64,000 bases of DNA from Xanthomarina arctica (GTDB taxonomy: Bacteria; Bacteroidota; Bacteroidia; Flavobacteriales; Flavobacteriaceae), in contig NZ_BMFQ01000002.1 of the NCBI RefSeq assembly GCF_014638915.1, positions 930,001 to 994,000 of the forward strand. Reading direction: 5' to 3'. Position numbers and translations under genes: made by a program. Under the pieces are notes generated by a model, which was not told the DNA's origin, searched no databases, and worked only from the letters and a program-made list of their open reading frames with translations. The number at the start of each line of letters is the position of its first letter. Within the stretch, counting starts at the first letter, position 1. This document shows positions 1 through 8,598 of this stretch, in pieces.

Positions 1-2
1 GC

Positions 3-290
3 TCTACCACCACTGACGATTTAGAACATAAAGAAATATATAGAAATATAGATGAATTGTTATTTAAATTATCTAATGATTTAATTAGTCAATTTAAAAC
101 ACATAAAAAAGAAATAATTGTATTAGTAGATACCAAAAACTTAACGGAAAATAGTAAAGAATGCATAGAACATATTCATCTTTTAGAAAAAATGACTAAG
201 TTAAAACAAGGTATCAAAAAACTCAAAAAAGCATTATTTAGATACTTAAAAAACCATCCTTTTGAATTTGATTTTGACACTATTTATTAG
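3..290 (+). CDS. C-terminal part of an unknown protein (5' end outside window)
   Basis: The frame is open from the first bases of the window to the TAG at 288-290, so this is the tail of a longer gene. The visible 95 residues are Lys/Glu/Ile-rich, look largely helical and possibly coiled-coil, and have no membrane segment. The ending FEFDFDTIY is not a motif I recognise. The gene is followed by 119 bp without an obvious terminator before the DUF1003/ClC operon. I do not recognise the family and assign no function. Confidence 0.6.
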   Translation, partial: STTTDDLEHKEIYRNIDELLFKLSNDLISQFKTHKKEIIVLVDTKNLTENSKECIEHIHLLEKMTKLKQGIKKLKKALFRYLKNHPFEFDFDTIY

Positions 291-409
291 AATTACAACT
301 AAAAACAATAAATGATTTATTGCTATTGAATATTGATATACAGTTAGATATAAATAGTATTTTTCAAAATTAATTTTTAGTTTTAGACTAAATAGTAAAA
401 TTTAAAATC

Positions 410-808
410 ATGACCATTAAAAATACCAATCATATTTATAAGGATGAACTTAAAAAATCTGAACTATTTGCCATTTGGATTACCGAACGAATAGGTACAA
501 TAGGTTTTTTCTTTATTATTATAATATGGACAGTAATTTGGTTATGTTGGAATATGTTTGCGCCACTGCATTTGTGCTTTGATCCTTTTCCCGGCTTTGT
601 TCTATGGTTATTTATATCTAATTTAATACAAATTATGTTGATGCCATTAATTATGGTAGGTCAAAATTTACAAGCCAAAAGAGCAGAAATACGTTCAGAA
701 AACGATTTTAATGTCAATATAAAAGCCGAAAAAGAAATTACATTTCTTATTGAAGAGATGAAAGAATTAAAAGTAATGGTTTCAAAACTTACCAAAGACC
801 ACCAATGA
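410..808 (+). CDS. DUF1003-type small membrane protein
   Basis: This 132-residue protein has the DUF1003 layout: a short polar N-terminus, a first membrane segment at about residues 27-49, a conserved FDPFPG turn, a second membrane segment at about 63-82, then MVGQNLQAKRAE and a charged coiled tail. DUF1003 proteins are inner-membrane proteins of unknown function and often sit in stress or ion-transport clusters. The stop codon overlaps the start of the ClC gene by 4 bases (ATGA), so the two are translationally coupled. That suggests an accessory role to the chloride transporter, which is inference. A longer paralogue lies at 7888-8598. Confidence 0.8.
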   Translation: MTIKNTNHIYKDELKKSELFAIWITERIGTIGFFFIIIIWTVIWLCWNMFAPLHLCFDPFPGFVLWLFISNLIQIMLMPLIMVGQNLQAKRAEIRSENDFNVNIKAEKEITFLIEEMKELKVMVSKLTKDHQ

Positions 809-2127
809 TAAAATATCTAAAAGACGAAAAAATCATTTTTTACGATGTTATTAAGTGGTTCTTTTTAGCTACTTTAATTGGTTTGGGCTCTGGTTTATTA
901 GTAGCCTCATTTTTAAAACTATTAAATTGGGGAACAGTCTATTCTGAAAGTTTTGGCAAATATTTCTGGATTGCACCAGTATTTTTTGTCATTAACATTA
1001 TCCTTATTAAATATTTAGCACCAGATGCTCAAGGTCATGGTACAGAAAAAGTAATAGAAGCCATTCATAAAAAAGCTGGTAAAATAAAAGTAGCAGTAAT
1101 TCCTGTAAAATTGATAACCACTTTATTGACTTTGTTTTCTGGAGGTTCAGTAGGTAAAGAAGGCCCAAGTGCACAAATGGGAGGTGGTTTAGCGTCACTA
1201 ATGGCAGATATTCTAAAATTTAATGATGATGACCGAAAAAAATTAGTGATCTGTGGCATTAGTGGTGGTTTTGCTGCCATATTTGGTACACCAATTTCTG
1301 GTGCAGTATTTGGTATCGAAGTCTTATTTGTAGGTATGATTTTGTACGACGATTTATTGCCTTCTTTCGTTTCTGGTATCACAGCCTATTATGTTACTAC
1401 TTTAATGGGAGTTGTAAGACCAGAATATCATATTGACTTTACAACCGGAATGACGGAGTTTTTTATTCTTAAAATAGCATTGGCAGGTATTGCTTTTGGC
1501 GTTTGCTCTTTTATTTTTATCGAAATAATGAACCAAACCGAACGTATTTCAAAACGAATTAAAATTCATTTTTTACTAAAAGGCCTTATTGGCGGAAGCG
1601 CAGTTATTTTGGTAGGTACTTTTTTTGGTACGGAAACTTTAGGTTTAGGAACAACAACCGTAAACGCAATTTTCTCTGGCGCCAAAATAGTTTGGTATCT
1701 CTTTATTTTAAAAATAATTATCACGTCTATAACTCTAAATTTTGGAGGAAGTGGAGGTATTGTAACACCTGTTTTTTTTGTAGGTGCAACCGTTGGAGCC
1801 TTTGTTGGTCAAATTACAGGTCATGATCCAGCACTTTTTGCAGCAATAGGTTTGGTTGCCGTTTTAGGTGGTACAACTAATGCACCAATTGCAGCCTGTA
1901 TTATGGGAATAGAATTGTTTGGTGTAGCCATTGCGCCTTATGCAGCTTTGGCGTGTATCATTTCCTTTTTTATCACAGGAAACCGAAGCATTTACCCAAC
2001 ACAAATATTGGCAATGAAAAAAGCATCACATCTTACCACCGTTGTTGGTAGAGAAATAAAATTAATAGATGAAGAAATTGAACAAGAAGAAATAATACAA
2101 GAAATAAAAGAACAAAACAATAAATAA
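805..2127 (+). CDS. ClC-family chloride channel or Cl-/H+ antiporter
   Basis: This 440-residue polytopic membrane protein carries the ClC signatures: GHGTE at 77-81 (first anion-binding loop), GKEGP at 117-121 with the gating glutamate E119, and FGGSGGIVTPVF later (the GxFxP-type loop). There is no C-terminal CBS pair; only a short acidic tail follows the last helix. In the GTPISGAVFGIEVLF stretch the residue aligned to the internal proton glutamate of E. coli ClC-ec1 (E203) appears to be V173 beside E172, so proton coupling cannot be assumed. The start codon overlaps the upstream DUF1003 gene and hdeD follows after 27 bp, forming a three-gene operon. Confidence 0.9.
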   Translation: MIKYLKDEKIIFYDVIKWFFLATLIGLGSGLLVASFLKLLNWGTVYSESFGKYFWIAPVFFVINIILIKYLAPDAQGHGTEKVIEAIHKKAGKIKVAVIPVKLITTLLTLFSGGSVGKEGPSAQMGGGLASLMADILKFNDDDRKKLVICGISGGFAAIFGTPISGAVFGIEVLFVGMILYDDLLPSFVSGITAYYVTTLMGVVRPEYHIDFTTGMTEFFILKIALAGIAFGVCSFIFIEIMNQTERISKRIKIHFLLKGLIGGSAVILVGTFFGTETLGLGTTTVNAIFSGAKIVWYLFILKIIITSITLNFGGSGGIVTPVFFVGATVGAFVGQITGHDPALFAAIGLVAVLGGTTNAPIAACIMGIELFGVAIAPYAALACIISFFITGNRSIYPTQILAMKKASHLTTVVGREIKLIDEEIEQEEIIQEIKEQNNK

Positions 2128-2154
2128 TTAATAACAATTAAATATATAATTACA

Positions 2155-2709
2155 ATGGAAAACACGCTTACAATGAACATGAACAACAAATACTGGTGGC
2201 TACAAATGCTATTAGGTATTGCTTTTATAGGCTTTGGCTTATGGTTCTGGTTTACACCAGCAGAAACTTACATCACTTTAGCCGTCTTTTTTAGTTATTG
2301 GATTTTTATTACCGGAATTTTTGAAATATTCAATGCGTTTGGTTCGAGCAAACATTCAGGACAGTGGGTACTTTATCTTATTGGTGGTATTATAGATTTG
2401 GGTATTGGTGGCATATTAATGGCTCACGAAAATCTAACTATGGAAATTTTACCAATATTCTTGGGCTTTTGGTTACTCTTCAGAGCCATAATGCTTATAG
2501 TGATGTATTATGAATTAAAAAGAACATCAAAAGGTGCTTCTGGAATGTTATTACTTGCAGCTATACTATCTGGAATATTTGCTTTAATAGTTTTAGCGAA
2601 ACCAGTTGTAGGCGATTTAGCAATAGTCTATTCTACAGCATTTGCATTCTTTTTTATAGGTGTTTATCGTGTTATTTTGGGTAATAATCTTCGTAAAACA
2701 ATTAAATAA
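2155..2709 (+). CDS. HdeD-like DUF308 membrane protein
   Basis: This 184-residue protein has six predicted membrane helices arranged as short hairpins, with the WWLQMLLGIAFIGFGLWF opening and repeated GGIxDLGIGG-type Gly-rich turns typical of the HdeD/DUF308 family. E. coli HdeD is linked to acid resistance at high cell density; the molecular activity is unknown. It is the last gene of the DUF1003-clc-hdeD operon, starts 27 bp after the ClC stop, and is followed by a strong terminator. A paralogue with the same WWLQ opening lies at 3724-4281 on the other strand. Confidence 0.8.
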   Translation: MENTLTMNMNNKYWWLQMLLGIAFIGFGLWFWFTPAETYITLAVFFSYWIFITGIFEIFNAFGSSKHSGQWVLYLIGGIIDLGIGGILMAHENLTMEILPIFLGFWLLFRAIMLIVMYYELKRTSKGASGMLLLAAILSGIFALIVLAKPVVGDLAIVYSTAFAFFFIGVYRVILGNNLRKTIK

Positions 2710-2726
2710 ATATTTATTAATTATTA

Positions 2727-2768
2727 ACATGAGACGATTTATTCTTAAATCGTCTCATGTTTTTTTTT
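2727..2768 (+). terminator. Rho-independent terminator of the clc-hdeD operon
   Basis: A perfect 15-bp stem (2727-2741 paired with 2746-2760, loop TTCT) is followed at once by a run of T from 2761. It lies 18 bp after the hdeD stop. The stem core is GAGACGATTT/AAATCGTCTC. Confidence 0.85.
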
Positions 2769-2849
2769 ATAACAATTACATTTATTTTTAACAACAGAAT
2801 TAACTTAAAACTATATATGTAAGTTGCATTAAATTTTACAATTATAGAT

Positions 2850-3440
2850 TTATTTAATTAAAATAATAGAAAAATTAAATAGAGCATGATCAATTATTCC
2901 TTCCTTTAAAATGCCATTTTCATAAGTGTATGTATTTTTATGAGAATGATCAGGATCTGTAAATAAATAAGCATTATCACCTGTCTCGGTAATATCTTTA
3001 TAAATACCTTCAAGCTCAGCAAACATTTTGGAAATACCTTTAGGCTCGTTAAAATACAATTGATTGGCACTTGCAGTAATGGGTCCAGGGAAACTAGAAA
3101 TTGCCCCTTTTCGATTTATTGAATAGGTTCCATTGTTTTCGGTTATTGTAGTACTATCATAAGGGCTTCCATCCTTCTCTACTGTATAAACGCTAGATTC
3201 TAAAACATCCTTTCGGTATACCACGACCAAAGATGTTGTTATTGTAGTTTTCCCAAATATATCTATAGTAGACGTACTATTGGTATCGAACGTTATTTTA
3301 CCTTCTTGAATGGTTTTGGTGGCTACAAGTGTTCCAACATTTTCACCTGCAACAACAATGTTATAATTTAATGTTGTTACTTGAGCCTTTATACAAGTTC
3401 CGGATAACAAAATGAATAGTAGATAAAATAAGTTTTTCAT
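2850..3440 (-). CDS. Secreted DUF6134-like protein
   Basis: This 196-residue protein has a clear signal peptide (MKNLFYLLFILLSGTCIKAQ, cleavage after about residue 20), so it is exported to the periplasm or beyond. The remainder is beta-rich with many Thr/Ser residues and resembles the flavobacterial DUF6134 type (GENVGTLVATKT... and YxYENGILKEG towards the end). It is probably a beta-sheet lipid-binding or envelope protein, but no catalytic motif is visible. It stands alone on the minus strand between two HdeD genes. Family assignment is from memory of the pattern. Confidence 0.6.
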   Translation of the reverse strand: MKNLFYLLFILLSGTCIKAQVTTLNYNIVVAGENVGTLVATKTIQEGKITFDTNSTSTIDIFGKTTITTSLVVVYRKDVLESSVYTVEKDGSPYDSTTITENNGTYSINRKGAISSFPGPITASANQLYFNEPKGISKMFAELEGIYKDITETGDNAYLFTDPDHSHKNTYTYENGILKEGIIDHALFNFSIILIK

Positions 3441-3723
3441 TTCAAAATTTTTAAGGTTATTAATTACTTGTTATTTTTAAACTAACAAATGGATGAATCT
3501 AATAAAGACGATAATAATAATAATAATACCGATTAAGATCCCAAAATTATTATTAATATAAACAGGAAAATATGCTTCTATAATTAAACTCCAAGTTGCA
3601 AGTATCACTTTTAAAAAACAAAATTCCAAATAGTAAAATTTGTTCTTATTTTTTATTTAATTTATTTATCAAGCTTTTGAAGCCAAATTTATACTGAAAG
3701 ATACAATTAATCCAACTATAGTA

Positions 3724-4281
3724 CTACTTTAACCTAGTTAGAAATAAACTTCTTCCAAAAATCACTCTAAAAATTCCTATAATAATAAAAGCAATACTAG
3801 TTGCATATACAATGGTGTAACTGCCAATTTCTGGTTTTAATAAAATTAATAGTCCCATTGAAATAATAAGTATTCCAAAAAACAATAGCACAAACCAAGT
3901 AGCAAATACCTCTTTCCTTACTTCTAGACTTAGAATGATATAAAGAATCCCTCTAAAAACAATCCAAGCACCTAATAATATAGGAATTAACTGCATTGTT
4001 AACTCTAGATTTGCTAAAAAAATTACACCTACAATGGCATCTACAATACCACCAAACAAATACCATTTCCACTTATCTGAAAATGGTTTATTTTTTATAG
4101 CTCTAGTAATTTCAAAAGCACCAGTTACCAAAATAGCTACCGCATAAAAAAAACTTAACTCAGCATAACCTTCTTTTGGTAATAAAGCTATTTCTACTCC
4201 AAATGCAATAAAAAAGATACCCAAAGTGATTTGTAACCACCATAATTTAGTATAAACTTTGGTTAATAAACTTGTTCTCAT
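3724..4281 (-). CDS. HdeD-like DUF308 membrane protein (second copy)
   Basis: The 185 residues contain six membrane helices and the family pattern KLWWLQITLGIFFIAFGVEIAL at the N-terminus, followed by a GGIVDAIVGVIFLAN turn that matches GGIIDLGIGGILMAH of the paralogue at 2155-2709. The two are clearly homologous but diverged. This one is transcribed divergently from mqo; the 205-bp gap between them contains the TGCTACCTAAGTAGCA palindrome. A role in acid or envelope stress is inferred from E. coli HdeD only. Confidence 0.8.
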   Translation of the reverse strand: MRTSLLTKVYTKLWWLQITLGIFFIAFGVEIALLPKEGYAELSFFYAVAILVTGAFEITRAIKNKPFSDKWKWYLFGGIVDAIVGVIFLANLELTMQLIPILLGAWIVFRGILYIILSLEVRKEVFATWFVLLFFGILIISMGLLILLKPEIGSYTIVYATSIAFIIIGIFRVIFGRSLFLTRLK

Positions 4282-4404
4282 GAAAATAATTTTGGTGTTA
4301 TTTATTTTTAATCACATGTTTCTATAGTAAAAATTTTATAACTTTTATTTTAGTTATTGTTATTTAAACTCAATTCAAAAATAATAGGACTTCTAAATTT
4401 AAAC

Positions 4405-4420
4405 TGCTACCTAAGTAGCA
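4405..4420. promoter_or_regulatory. 16-bp palindromic candidate operator (mqo/hdeD side)
   Basis: TGCTACCTAAGTAGCA is a 6-bp inverted repeat with a 4-base centre. It lies between the divergent hdeD (3724-4281) and mqo (4487) genes, 66 bases before the mqo start. Exactly the reverse complement of the same 16 bases occurs at 13275-13290 upstream of the APC permease operon. The recurrence supports a regulator-binding site; the regulator is not identifiable here. Confidence 0.6.
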
Positions 4421-4486
4421 TTATCTTTTTTTTTAATAAAGTAATATTGATGTAAATTGTAATATTATTAATAAAACAACAAGCAA

Positions 4487-5977
4487 TTGAAAAATAAGAT
4501 AACTTCAATAAAAGAATACGATTTAATATGTGTAGGTGGCGGTATAATGAGTGCTACTTTAGCCTTATTATCCAAGCTATTAAAGCCTGACTTGAAAGTA
4601 CTTGTTTTAGAACGGTTAGATGCTGTGGCGCAAGAAAGTTCTGCCACTTGGAACAATGCAGGAACAGGACATTCGGCACTTTGCGAACTAAATTACACAC
4701 CTCAAAATGAAGATGGCTCTGTGGATATTCATAAAGCCATAGACATTTGCACACAGTTTGAAACGTCCAAACAATTTTGGTCATACTTAACAACCAAAGG
4801 CTATATTAAAAATCCAGTTGAATTCATTTGCAAAGTTCCACATCACAGTTGGGTTATAGGAAAAGATAATGCCGATTATCTCGAAAAACGCTACCAAGCG
4901 ATGAAGCAACATTTCATGTTCAATACCATTCAATTTACAAAAGATATAGAACAGATGAAACAATGGTTTCCATTAATGATGCACCAGAGAAATAACGACG
5001 AAGCTATGGCAGCTTCAAGAATTGAACGAGGAACGGAAGTCAATTACGGAACATTGACCAAACAACTCTATGAAATTTTAGACACCGAATTCGATACCAA
5101 AGTACAATGCCACAAAGAAGTTTTGGATGTTGACCCAGATACCAATTTAGATTGGTCTGTTAAAGTAAAAGACTTAAAGACTGATGATATTTCACATTTA
5201 GAAGCAAAGCACGCATTTATTGGTGCTGGTGGTGGAAGTCTGTTATTGCTTCAAAAGGCCGAAATTGAAGAAAAAGAAGGTTATGGTGGTTTCCCAATTA
5301 GTGGCGAATGGTTGGTTTGTAAAAACCCAGATATCATCAATCAGCACAATGCAAAAGTGTATAGTAAAGCAGGTATTGGCGATCCGCCAATGTCTGTACC
5401 ACATTTAGACACACGTTATATTAATGGTAAACGAGAATTATTATTTGGACCTTTTGCAGGTTTTAGTCCTAAATTTTTAAAAGAAGGTTCTAATCTGGAT
5501 TTGTTCAAATCTATAAAATTTAAAAATCTTCATTCATTTTGGGGCGTTTTTTGGCATAATCTGCCATTAACCGAATATTTGGTAAAACAAGTAGCCATGT
5601 CCTTTAAAGACAGAATGAATGCCTTACGCGTATTTGTAAAGGATGCTAAAGATGACGATTGGGAAATTTTGGTTGCAGGACAGCGTGTACAGACCATTAA
5701 AAAAAATGAATTTGAAGGTGGTATTTTAGAATTTGGTACAGAAGTAGTAAGTAGCAAGGATGGAAAAATAACCTGCTTGTTAGGAGCATCGCCTGGAGCA
5801 TCAACCGCTGTGAAAATTATGTTGGATGTATTAGAAAAGGCGTTTCCAGAGCTACTTAATTCTACTGAAGCTATAGAAAATTTGAATGAGATGATTCCGT
5901 TTTTTAACAAAACAATCGACGAATCCTTTTTTAATGAGCAGCTAAAAAAATCTGAAACCATTCTTCAGCTTAACTAA
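4487..5977 (+). CDS. mqo: Malate:quinone oxidoreductase
   Basis: This FAD-dependent membrane-associated enzyme oxidises malate to oxaloacetate and passes electrons to the quinone pool, bypassing NAD-dependent malate dehydrogenase. The 496 residues match the usual family length. The dinucleotide-binding motif GGGIMSATLA is at about 17-26, followed by LERLDAVAQESSATWNNAGTGHS, a strongly conserved Mqo segment, and LLGASPGASTAV near the C-terminus. The start must be TTG (4487): an in-frame TAA lies at 4472-4474 and no ATG precedes the conserved region. It heads a tight five-gene + strand operon (gap to nhaP 8 bp) and has the shared palindrome upstream. Confidence 0.93.
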   Translation: MKNKITSIKEYDLICVGGGIMSATLALLSKLLKPDLKVLVLERLDAVAQESSATWNNAGTGHSALCELNYTPQNEDGSVDIHKAIDICTQFETSKQFWSYLTTKGYIKNPVEFICKVPHHSWVIGKDNADYLEKRYQAMKQHFMFNTIQFTKDIEQMKQWFPLMMHQRNNDEAMAASRIERGTEVNYGTLTKQLYEILDTEFDTKVQCHKEVLDVDPDTNLDWSVKVKDLKTDDISHLEAKHAFIGAGGGSLLLLQKAEIEEKEGYGGFPISGEWLVCKNPDIINQHNAKVYSKAGIGDPPMSVPHLDTRYINGKRELLFGPFAGFSPKFLKEGSNLDLFKSIKFKNLHSFWGVFWHNLPLTEYLVKQVAMSFKDRMNALRVFVKDAKDDDWEILVAGQRVQTIKKNEFEGGILEFGTEVVSSKDGKITCLLGASPGASTAVKIMLDVLEKAFPELLNSTEAIENLNEMIPFFNKTIDESFFNEQLKKSETILQLN

Positions 5978-5985
5978 AAAACTAA

Positions 5986-7245
5986 ATGGATATTTTCAGT
6001 ATAGCAGCAGTTTTGATGGTATTAGTGTCCTTTTTTGGGTATCTAAATTTTAGATTTTTAAAATTGCAAAATAGTATTGGGATAATGATAGTCTCTATTC
6101 TATTTTCAATGTTCATCATTGTTATCTCCATTTATTTTCCTGCTTTTATTAAATTCCAAAAGAGTATTGTAAGTACTATCGATTTTCAAAAATTATTGCT
6201 TAATGGTATTTTAAGTTTTATGCTTTTCGCTGGGGCTTTGCACTTAGATTTTAATCAGCTAAAAACTCAAAAATGGAATGTGCTAGCCTTTACTACACTT
6301 GGAGTTATTTTATCTACAGCATTTGTAGGTGTAATACTTTATTATGCTTTGGGATGGGTTGGACTATCTATGCCTATTATTCATTGTCTATTGTTTGGTG
6401 CATTAATTTCGCCAACAGATCCTGTGGCTGTAATAGGTATTCTAAAAAAAGCTGGCATTAATAAAACAGTAGAAATTAATATTGTAGGCGAAAGTTTATT
6501 TAATGATGGCATAGGTGTGGTCATTTTTTTAACCTTACTCCAATTTGCATCTGTTGGAAATACTGAAACCATTGCACTTTCAGGCATTATAAAGCTTATT
6601 TTTTTAGAAGTGATTGGTGGTATTGCTTTTGGGATTATTTTAGGTCGAATTACCCATCGTGCCATTATGAAAATTGATAGTTACGAAACAGAAGTTCTTA
6701 TTACCTTAGGTATGGTAATGGGTGGTTATGCACTAGCAGAAAAATTAGGCGTTTCAGGACCTTTAACCATGGTGGTTTCAGGATTACTTATTGGTAATAA
6801 AACCTATTCGGAATCTAAAAAACGCACTGATACCCAAAGCTATGTATTCAAATTTTGGGAACTAATAGACATACTTTGCAACGCTATTTTATTTGTATTA
6901 ATTGGGTTAGAAATTGTTCTTATTTCTTTTGATAAACAACTCGTACTTGCTGGATTTATTGCAATTCCTATTGTTATTCTGGCACGTTATCTATCTGTAA
7001 AAGTTTTGGTAAACTCATTAAAAAAATGGGAACCTTTTGGATCCAAGACTTCTCTCCTTATGACTTGGGGAGGTTTGCGTGGAGGTATATCTATTGCAAT
7101 GGCATTATCCTTATCCAAAGCTACTTCTTGGGATATTATTGTGCCTATAACGTATATAGTTGTTGTATTTTCAATTATAGTTCAAGGCTTATCTCTGGGA
7201 AGATTGGTAGCCTTTTTTAAGAAGTCCAATAAAATAAAAACTTAA
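5986..7245 (+). CDS. CPA1-family Na+/H+ antiporter (NhaP-like)
   Basis: This integral membrane protein of 419 residues exchanges Na+ (or K+) for H+ and so controls cytoplasmic pH and sodium. It has about 12 hydrophobic segments. The family signatures are visible: SPTDPVAVIGILKKAG at 142-157 and GESLFNDGIGVV at 168-179, which holds the conserved ND pair of the ion-binding site. There is no long C-terminal cytoplasmic regulatory domain. It is the second gene of the mqo operon, 8 bp after mqo and 2 bp before dedA. Confidence 0.9.
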   Translation: MDIFSIAAVLMVLVSFFGYLNFRFLKLQNSIGIMIVSILFSMFIIVISIYFPAFIKFQKSIVSTIDFQKLLLNGILSFMLFAGALHLDFNQLKTQKWNVLAFTTLGVILSTAFVGVILYYALGWVGLSMPIIHCLLFGALISPTDPVAVIGILKKAGINKTVEINIVGESLFNDGIGVVIFLTLLQFASVGNTETIALSGIIKLIFLEVIGGIAFGIILGRITHRAIMKIDSYETEVLITLGMVMGGYALAEKLGVSGPLTMVVSGLLIGNKTYSESKKRTDTQSYVFKFWELIDILCNAILFVLIGLEIVLISFDKQLVLAGFIAIPIVILARYLSVKVLVNSLKKWEPFGSKTSLLMTWGGLRGGISIAMALSLSKATSWDIIVPITYIVVVFSIIVQGLSLGRLVAFFKKSNKIKT

Positions 7246-7247
7246 AA

Positions 7248-7885
7248 ATGCTAACAGGATTTATAATAAATTTTGACGATTGGTTAGGTCATCTTTCAGT
7301 GGCATACCCCATTGGTGTATATGTTGTATTCTTTGTTATTGTATTTGTTGAAACTGCATTTTTCCCGGCAGCACCTGTTTTACCAGGAGATGGTCTATTG
7401 TTTTTTGTTGGTGTCATGGCAACATCTGGTTCGGTTAATTTTTGGTCAGCAGGTATAGCAATGATTTTTGGAGGTGTTCTTGGTAATTTAATGGCCTATC
7501 AGATAGGAAAATGGCTAGCACCAAAAGATGGAAAACCCATAAAATGGGTTAAACAAACAACGTACAATGATGCACAGAAATTTTATGATAAATACGGTGT
7601 CAAAGCGTTATTTTATTCTCGATTTATCCCATTAATACGTTCTATTGTACCATTGATTGCAGGTGTAGCAGTTATGGATTACAAAACGTTTTCAAAATAC
7701 AGTATATTTAGTGTTATAATTTGGGTTTTTGCTATTATGATATAGCGTACTTCTTAGGTCACATTCCTTGGATTAAGCACAATTTTACTATTATCATCTT
7801 AGCATTTACCTTAATAAGTGGTTTACCTATCTTTATATTGTGGATTAAAATGAAATTACTTCAATTAAATAAAAATAGAAACTAG
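7248..7885 (+). pseudogene. DedA-family membrane protein with a frameshift
   Basis: The intact frame gives 165 residues, with DedA features GGVLGNLMAYQIGKWLAP and YSRFIPLIRSIVPLIAGVAV (the basic F-x-P-x-x-R motif), then stops at 7743-7745. The missing DedA tail continues one frame back from 7742: AYFLGHIPWIKHNF, a last membrane helix and a stop at 7883-7885, two bases before the next gene. One base appears to be missing near 7741-7743, giving an expected full length of about 211 residues. No slippery heptamer is visible, so this is a recent mutation or sequencing error rather than programmed frameshifting. DedA proteins act in membrane lipid and proton-motive-force homeostasis. Confidence 0.85.
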
Positions 7886-7887
7886 AC

Positions 7888-8598
7888 ATGGAGAACTTTA
7901 AAAGCATCATATCCAATAACGAATTTCCAATATCTGAAATGATATTAGGTAAGACCATACGGAACTCCATTTTTACACTTATTAAAAGTGAACATCTTAA
8001 ATTTAATAGACATAGTTCGATTTCGATTTCAGAATTAAATCGTTATAGACAGAAATATTTAGAAACCTACCTGATTAAAGAAGTAGGCGAACTTACAACT
8101 CTTGAAGAAGATGTTTTACAAAGTATCGTAAACCAAGATCTCATATCGGCTAACAAACTACCAGAAGAAGTTGAAATTTCTAAAAATTTTGGTGAGCGTT
8201 TAGCAGATAAAGTAGCTTCTTTCGGTGGAAGTTGGAAATTTATTATCCTATTTTCGGTAATCATTTTCATTTGGATTTCAGCAAACATTATACTTCTTGC
8301 CAATAAAGGTTTTGATCCTTATCCTTTTATACTTCTTAATTTGATTCTATCTTGTTTAGCTGCCTTCCAAGCACCAGTTATTATGATGAGCCAGAACAGA
8401 CAAGAAGAAAAAGACCGAGAACGTGCTAATCAAGATTATATGATTAATCTAAAGGCAGAACTTGAGATACGAACTTTACTCGAAAAACTTGATCATCTTA
8501 TCATTCACCAACAGCAAGAAATGTTGAATATTCAGAAAGTACAAGTAGAAATGATGGAAGATATTATGAATAAAATTAATACAAGTAAAAATGGATAA
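7888..8598 (+). CDS. DUF1003 membrane protein (long form)
   Basis: The 236-residue protein has a soluble N-terminal region (1-100) and then a textbook DUF1003 domain: LADKVASFGGSWKFI (105-119), two membrane helices separated by FDPYPFILLN (142-151), and APVIMMSQNRQEEKDR (162-177). The C-terminus is a predicted coiled coil rich in Gln and Met. It starts 2 bp after the restored dedA stop and overlaps the patatin gene by 8 bp, so it belongs to the mqo-nhaP-dedA operon. Function of the domain is unknown; the context suggests envelope or ion stress. Confidence 0.85.
   Translation: MENFKSIISNNEFPISEMILGKTIRNSIFTLIKSEHLKFNRHSSISISELNRYRQKYLETYLIKEVGELTTLEEDVLQSIVNQDLISANKLPEEVEISKNFGERLADKVASFGGSWKFIILFSVIIFIWISANIILLANKGFDPYPFILLNLILSCLAAFQAPVIMMSQNRQEEKDRERANQDYMINLKAELEIRTLLEKLDHLIIHQQQEMLNIQKVQVEMMEDIMNKINTSKNG

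Noticed and set aside
57-290. Free-standing gene starting at TTG 57
   Set aside because: The frame is open to the left edge without a stop, so this is the tail of a longer gene, not a complete ORF.
5530-5961. 143-codon minus-strand ORF inside mqo
   Set aside because: Shadow frame of mqo with no recognisable domain.
7738-7746. Programmed -1 frameshift in dedA
   Set aside because: No X-XXY-YYZ heptamer or downstream stimulatory hairpin is visible at the switch point.
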